This document shows, piece by piece, positions 44,360 through 48,239 of a stretch of 48,239 nucleotides of DNA. Made by a program: the position numbers and the translations under genes. Positions within the stretch are counted from its first letter, which is position 1, and each line of letters starts with the position of its first letter. Source of the DNA: Xenococcaceae cyanobacterium MO_188.B32 (lineage in GTDB: Bacteria > Cyanobacteriota > Cyanobacteriia > Cyanobacteriales > Xenococcaceae); the NCBI GenBank assembly GCA_030065635.1, contig JASJDJ010000019.1:1-48239 (forward strand), given 5' to 3'. The notes under the pieces are model-generated. The model ran no database searches and was not told where the DNA came from. It saw only the letters and a program-made list of their open reading frames with translations.

Positions 44360-44677
44360 ATGATACTTAATTATCGCGGTGTCAGCTACGAATATAATCC
44401 ACCAGTAATTAAAACATCTGAAAAAAAAGTTGGAGGTAAATATCGCGGACTAGATTGGCGATTCCGTAACCTCAAACAAAATGTCGTGCTACAGCCACCC
44501 GCAAACTTAACTTATCGGGGTGTAGCTTATTCTAATCGCCCGACAGCAATTCAAGAAAAAGCACCAGCCAATGTTCGCGAGCAAGCTCGTTGGTTAATGC
44601 TTAACAAGAAAAAAGCAACTAATAATCGAGGAGCATCAATGTTACGTCGTTCTTCTCAAAAAGTTGGTTTAGTCTGA
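44360..44677 (+). CDS. gifB: Glutamine synthetase inactivating factor IF17-like, DUF4278 repeats
   Basis: 105 residues from ATG 44360, preceded by GGAGG (the TTG at 44345 lies in that site). The N-terminal half has two DUF4278 motifs, LNYRGVSYEYN and LTYRGVAYSNRP. The C-terminal part (VREQARWLMLNKKKATNNRGASMLRRSSQKVGL) aligns with IF7/IF17, sharing QAR-LM, NR--SML-R and a final G. IF proteins bind and inhibit glutamine synthetase through arginines when nitrogen is plentiful. The glutamine riboswitch and NtcA box upstream support this reading. Other DUF4278 proteins lack the IF tail, so the call rests on both. Confidence 0.8.
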   Translation: MILNYRGVSYEYNPPVIKTSEKKVGGKYRGLDWRFRNLKQNVVLQPPANLTYRGVAYSNRPTAIQEKAPANVREQARWLMLNKKKATNNRGASMLRRSSQKVGLV

Positions 44678-44708
44678 ACTTCACCGTGATATTGTTTGAT
44701 TTGGTAAC

Positions 44709-44887
44709 CATAAGAGGGCTCTACCGAACTTACAGTGTTGAATTTGGGTAAAAGGCTTATCTGTAAATGGATTTAGGAAAAAATATACAAAATCCAACTA
44801 TCAAGAACTAAAAGTCTTGCACAGCAAGACTTTTAATGACTAGTTTCTAACAGTTTTACATCGCAGGTTCGGTAGAGCTCATAAGAG
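44709..44887. mobile_element. MITE with ISL3-like ends and 8-bp target duplication
   Basis: A 163-bp element (44717-44879) is flanked by CATAAGAG on both sides (44709-44716 and 44880-44887). Its ends GGCTCTACCGAAC and the reverse complement AGCTCTACCGAAC match over 12 bases, with looser similarity to 21. GGCTCT ends and 8-bp duplications are typical of the ISL3 family. There is no coding capacity. Inside, AAAAGTCTTGC-ACA-GCAAGACTTTT (44810-44834) is a perfect hairpin that may terminate the gifB-like transcript. Confidence 0.7.
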
Positions 44888-44949
44888 TTGCCATTTTTTT
44901 GGCTAAAATTCTATATCTTTTTCTTTAAGTAATAACTAATAACTCTTTA

Positions 44950-46263
44950 TTACTTATTACTTAAATTTATAACTTCTTTTACCGCAGAAGGAATTACAAA
45001 TCCGTGATTTACTTTTTCAATAAGCGATCTCTGTTTTAAAGAAACTACTGCATCAATAATATCTTGAGTAGAAACCTCAGCCAAATTAGTTATTAGTTGC
45101 TGCAATTTAATTGGCATTTCTTGACTAGCTATCTCTACAATAACTCGGTCTTCTAAAACTGAAAGTCTATTAACCATTTGAGCGACAAAATCTGTCACAC
45201 TATGAGGAAATAGAGTTGTTGCTAAAAATTCTCCTACATCTCCATCAAAAACCTCTTGCACTGTAGTAGCTGCTAACTTGAGCATCAGAGGATTACCTCG
45301 ATATTGCTCAATTAAAGTAGTCCAATTTTGTTCTCCACACAATCCTTTTTCTTGTAATAGCGATCGAGCGTGTTCTTCTAAGCCATCTAATTTTAAAGAG
45401 CGTACGGGAGATGTTGCCCCCTCCAACAAAGCAACTGTGCCTACTTTTTCTCTACTAGTAAGCAAGAGCGAACTTTTAGAGGGTTCTTCTGCCAAGCGAT
45501 AGAATAATTGACCATAATTTTGATAGTTTGGCAAATAAGTTCCTGCTAATTTTCCTGGACTTAAAATAGCTTCAACTCCATCAAAAACTAATAAACAACG
45601 ACGCGCTTGTAACTGAGTAATTAACCAAAATATGCGTCTTTCTAAGGTTTTAAATTGACTGAGTTCCACCTCTGGCTGTAAGATTCGTGCCAAATCTGCT
45701 AATAATTCTTCTAGAGATGGCGCAGATGAAAGCGATCTCCAAATCAAATAATCAAATTGTTCTTGAATTTGTTTTGCCAATTTAACTGTTAATGCCGTTT
45801 TACCCACTCCTCCTATTCCTAATACAGCCACTAGACGACAGCGTTGGTTTACGATCCAGTCATTAAGAGTTGCCAATTCATTAGTGCGATTGTAAAAAAC
45901 CGAAACATCTGGTGCAGCATCCCAATCAATATAATTATGACGATTAGCTGCTTCTTTAGACGGAGATGAGTTTATCGCCTGGTTATAAGAGTCAGCAAAA
46001 GCAGCTTGCAAATTAGCTTTTTCCCGATATTGGTTGATTAGATGCCTTTGTAGTTTAGTCAGTTTAACAGGTCCTCGACCTTGAATTTGAAATTTTTGAT
46101 AAACTTCACTGAGACGTTTACGAACCGCATCCTCCTTAATGTGAAGTTGTCGAGCAATATTCGCGATCGATTCCCCTTGCATCGCTAAAGACAACGCCTC
46201 TAATTCCGCACTAGAGACGCGATGTTCCGTGGCGATTGTGTTGAGAAAACTTTGAGGAATCAT
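44950..46263 (-). CDS. HTH-NB-ARC STAND ATPase without C-terminal repeats
   Basis: 437 residues. An N-terminal helix-turn-helix of the LuxR/sigma-4 kind spans about 16-62 (AELEALSLAMQGESIANIARQLHIKEDAVRKRLSEVYQKF). A linker leads to an NB-ARC domain with Walker A GIGGVGKT (149-156), Walker B CLLVFDGVE, LLLTSRE and the GNPLMLKL motif. A winged-helix segment ends the protein. Cyanobacterial relatives usually continue into WD40 or TPR sensor repeats; here none follow. It may be a transcriptional regulator needing an external sensor, or a truncated STAND protein. Divergent from the GT4 gene. Confidence 0.85.
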   Translation of the reverse strand: MIPQSFLNTIATEHRVSSAELEALSLAMQGESIANIARQLHIKEDAVRKRLSEVYQKFQIQGRGPVKLTKLQRHLINQYREKANLQAAFADSYNQAINSSPSKEAANRHNYIDWDAAPDVSVFYNRTNELATLNDWIVNQRCRLVAVLGIGGVGKTALTVKLAKQIQEQFDYLIWRSLSSAPSLEELLADLARILQPEVELSQFKTLERRIFWLITQLQARRCLLVFDGVEAILSPGKLAGTYLPNYQNYGQLFYRLAEEPSKSSLLLTSREKVGTVALLEGATSPVRSLKLDGLEEHARSLLQEKGLCGEQNWTTLIEQYRGNPLMLKLAATTVQEVFDGDVGEFLATTLFPHSVTDFVAQMVNRLSVLEDRVIVEIASQEMPIKLQQLITNLAEVSTQDIIDAVVSLKQRSLIEKVNHGFVIPSAVKEVINLSNK

Positions 46264-46310
46264 CTAAAAACATTTGTTGTTGAGATTACACGTCTAGTGT
46301 AACTCCTTTT

Positions 46311-46519
46311 TGTGAGATATTTTGCCTCACTTATCTAAAAAATACCCAAAAATTTTCGTTTTCTTTACCTATAATACGCGAAATATAAAAAAAATCTTAA
46401 ATCATCTGGTCATCCTCATATGTGCGAATTATATTGAGGTTAATCCTCATTTATGTGAGAAAAAACTCACGCGCTGTGAGGATTTAAGTGAGCCAATTAA
46501 AATACTTTTTTATTCTCAC
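46311..46519. promoter_or_regulatory. Seven-copy GTGAG/CTCAC array between NB-ARC and GT4 genes
   Basis: GTGAG or CTCAC starts at 46312, 46326, 46455, 46466, 46476, 46488 and 46515. The core is a nested inverted repeat: ATCCTCA (46443-46449), GTGAG, six A, CTCAC (46466-46470), TGAGGAT (46477-46483). A related ATCCTCA...TTGAGGTT pair precedes it. This looks like multiple operator half-sites or a cruciform; the HTH protein next door is a candidate binder. Confidence 0.5.
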
Positions 46520-46556
46520 TAACTTTCACTGTATATCGAGTTATCGGTAACCAAAT

Positions 46557-47819
46557 ATGAATACTGACAAGCGTATTGCGCTAATTTCCGTCCACGGCGA
46601 TCCTGCTATCGATATTGGTAAGGAGGAAGCAGGTGGACAAAATGTCTACGTTCGTCAAGTAGGCGAAGCTTTGGCAAGACAAGGGTGGCAAGTGGATATG
46701 TTTACCCGCAAAACCAAAGCAACGCAATCTACTATCGTTCAACACAGTCCCAACTGTCGTACTATTCGCCTCATAGCTGGAGAGCAAGATTTTATTCCCA
46801 GAGACAAATTATTTGATTATTTACCTGCGTTCGTTAGTCAACTACGTCAATTTCAGTTAGAAAACAACCTTCAATATTCTATAGTTCACACCAATTATTG
46901 GCTTTCCGCGTGGGTGGGTATGGAATTAAAGAAACATCAGTCCCTTCAACAAATCCATACTTATCATTCTTTAGGGGCAGTTAAATACGCTTCAACCGAA
47001 CACATACCCCCCATTGCCAAAACCCGTTTGGCTGTAGAAAAAGAGTGTTTAGAAACAGCAGAATGTATTGTAGCGACTAGTCCTCAAGAAAAAGAACACA
47101 TGAGAAAACTAGTCTCGCTTAAAGGTAATATTAAAATGATCCCTTGCGGGACAGATATTCAAAGATTTGGTTCTGTATCTCGTTCAGAAGCTCGACTGCG
47201 TTTGGGCATTCCCAGATCGAGTTTAGTCGTTCTTTATGTAGGAAGATTCGATCGACGTAAAGGAATAGAAACCTTAGTGAGAGCGGTTAGCCGTTCAATC
47301 TTCCCAGGGTTAGCAGATATTCGTCTGGTTATAGCTGGTGGTTCTCGCCCAGGACAAAGTGACGGTATTGAAAGAGCCAGAATTGAAACAATAGTAGATG
47401 AAGTAGGTTTACGAGAGTATACGACTTTTCCAGGGCAACTCGATCGCGATGAACTACCTTACTATTATGGTGCAGCTAACGTCTGTGTTGTACCTAGCCA
47501 TTACGAACCTTTTGGCTTAGTCGCAATTGAAGCTATGGCATCGAGAATTCCGGTAATTGCCTCAGAAGTAGGAGGCTTAAAATTTACCGTTGTTCCCGAA
47601 CAAACTGGTTTGTTATGTCCTCCCAAAGACGATTTAGCTTTTGCTACAGCGATCGATCGCATTTTATCTAGTCCAACCTGGGAACAAGAGTTAGGAGAAG
47701 CTGCCAGACAACGAGTAGAAACTATGTTTAGTTGGCAGGGAGTAGCTCAACAACTAAGTAAGTTGTATACTTCTATTGCTGCTGAATCTATTAAACAACC
47801 ATCTTTATTGAGTGCTTAA
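46557..47819 (+). CDS. Glycosyltransferase family 4, sucrose-phosphate synthase-like
   Basis: 420-residue GT-B enzyme. The N-terminal domain has the glycine-rich acceptor loop ISVHGDPAIDIGKEEAGGQNVYVRQVGEAL and HTNYWLSAWVG, HTYHSLGAVKY. The C-terminal donor domain has VVLYVGRFDRRKGIETLVRA and the E-x7-E motif EPFGLVAIE, with nucleotide contacts. This set is close to the sucrose-phosphate/MshA-like branch of GT4. The acceptor is unknown; sucrose, a glycolipid or exopolysaccharide are possibilities. Divergent from the NB-ARC gene across the GTGAG region. Confidence 0.88.
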   Translation: MNTDKRIALISVHGDPAIDIGKEEAGGQNVYVRQVGEALARQGWQVDMFTRKTKATQSTIVQHSPNCRTIRLIAGEQDFIPRDKLFDYLPAFVSQLRQFQLENNLQYSIVHTNYWLSAWVGMELKKHQSLQQIHTYHSLGAVKYASTEHIPPIAKTRLAVEKECLETAECIVATSPQEKEHMRKLVSLKGNIKMIPCGTDIQRFGSVSRSEARLRLGIPRSSLVVLYVGRFDRRKGIETLVRAVSRSIFPGLADIRLVIAGGSRPGQSDGIERARIETIVDEVGLREYTTFPGQLDRDELPYYYGAANVCVVPSHYEPFGLVAIEAMASRIPVIASEVGGLKFTVVPEQTGLLCPPKDDLAFATAIDRILSSPTWEQELGEAARQRVETMFSWQGVAQQLSKLYTSIAAESIKQPSLLSA

Positions 47820-48142
47820 TAATTTCTGATTCTTACATAGCCAAGTATTTAATATAACTGTCGTTATAGAGCGTCTCTGAAAACAGATTAGGAGGCGCTC
47901 TCTGGGAGCATCTCAAATGTGCAAAAATATGGAAGTGAGAAATTATTCGCGAGGGCTTCGATTCTGTTGGCGCGAGTAATCCTCCTGAAATTAATAGTGA
48001 TACAAAGGCGATAAATCTTGACAAGGCGCGATTAGTCATACTCTAGGTAAGATTATTTGTAACACATTCGCCAACATTGTCGGGCTTCTCGCGAATGATT
48101 TTCCAGGGTTACAATAAACCTGGTTAAATCTGGGCAGCTAAG
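47820..48142. other. Non-coding right flank
   Basis: No convincing gene. There is a TATAAC/GTTATA hairpin near 47850, an AGAGCG...CGCTCT pair (about 47867-47901) that may terminate the GT4 gene, and a CCAGG...CCTGG stem near 48102. A minus-strand frame at 47833-48039 (68 codons) begins like a signal peptide but lacks other support. Confidence 0.4.
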
Positions 48143-48211
48143 GCTCCGCGGGCGGTTGAATGGTCGAATTTTCGTGTTTCCAGGTGTAAAATCCGCCCGC
48201 TCCGCGGGCGG
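48143..48211. repeat. GC-rich repeat with alternative hairpins
   Basis: GCTCCGCGGGCGG occurs twice (48143-48155 and 48199-48211), with CCGCCCGC between them at 48193-48200. The central segment can pair with either copy, the second forming an 8-bp stem with a TCC loop. Composition contrasts sharply with the AT-rich surroundings, which points to a repeated or mobile element continuing past the window. Confidence 0.6.
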
Positions 48212-48239
48212 GGGAAAGGGGGCTTCAACATAATTTGAG

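Noticed and set aside
46322-46522. 66-codon plus-strand frame before the GT4 gene
   Set aside because: AT-rich, runs through the GTGAG palindrome array and lacks a binding site; better explained as regulatory DNA.
47833-48039. 68-codon minus-strand frame with a signal-peptide-like start
   Set aside because: Only the hydrophobic start is suggestive. The remainder crosses a terminator-like inverted repeat and matches no family I know.
48143-48211. Possible CRISPR-like repeat
   Set aside because: Only two copies of a 13-mer that form hairpins with an intervening complement; no spacers of regular size and no cas gene.

Overview
The window is cyanobacterial chromosome. The palindrome GCGATCGC (HIP1) is scattered through it, the base composition is AT-rich, and it carries genes seen almost only in cyanobacteria: the circadian and light response regulator rpaA, heme oxygenase for bilin synthesis, a Psb35-like protein, DUF1816, an IF17-like glutamine synthetase inactivating factor and the glnA-type glutamine riboswitch. 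Style and synteny suggest a unicellular or pleurocapsalean lineage, but I cannot name the species. I saw no tRNA, rRNA or CRISPR array.

Layout. 1-6.3 kb: tail of a class III nucleotide cyclase, a DUF2237 protein, glycogen branching enzyme glgB, small unknown proteins and a YyaL-type thioredoxin-domain protein. 6.4-6.75 kb: tmRNA (ssrA) on the minus strand. 6.9-16.8 kb: glutathione S-transferase, a short RND efflux permease, an anti-sigma-type ATPase, rlmD, purE with a conserved partner gene, a START-like secreted protein and dnaG. 17.3-26.7 kb: unknown conserved proteins, an LptF/LptG-type permease, YdcF, a membrane GTPase and a 5'-truncated ParB-like gene. 26.8-30.6 kb: an eroded zone with a Xi-class GST, a TauD/TfdA dioxygenase remnant, a class II aldolase split by a palindrome-ended insertion, and a Uma2 gene lying between two copies of a 73-bp repeat. 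30.6-35.6 kb: a CoaBC-like protein with altered active-site motifs, DUF4864 and a three-gene sugar ABC transporter. 36.0-37.9 kb: STAS anti-anti-sigma gene (apparent AUU start), mrnC and rlmB. 38-44 kb: DUF1816, a hydrolase, rpaA, heme oxygenase, a Psb35-like protein and two oxidoreductases. 44.2-44.7 kb: NtcA box, glutamine riboswitch and gifB-like gene. 44.7-48.2 kb: an ISL3-like MITE, an HTH-NB-ARC ATPase, a GTGAG-rich intergenic region, a GT4 glycosyltransferase and a GC-rich repeat at the right edge.

The clearest regulatory circuit is at 44.2-44.7 kb. A perfect GTA-N8-TAC NtcA site, a glutamine aptamer and a protein whose C-terminus matches the IF7/IF17 inactivating factors form a nitrogen-status switch on glutamine synthetase. 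The features most worth follow-up are the AUU-initiated STAS gene, the seven-copy GTGAG array beside a sensor-less STAND ATPase, the cysteine-free CoaC domain, the unusual tmRNA tag and the mobile-element scars.
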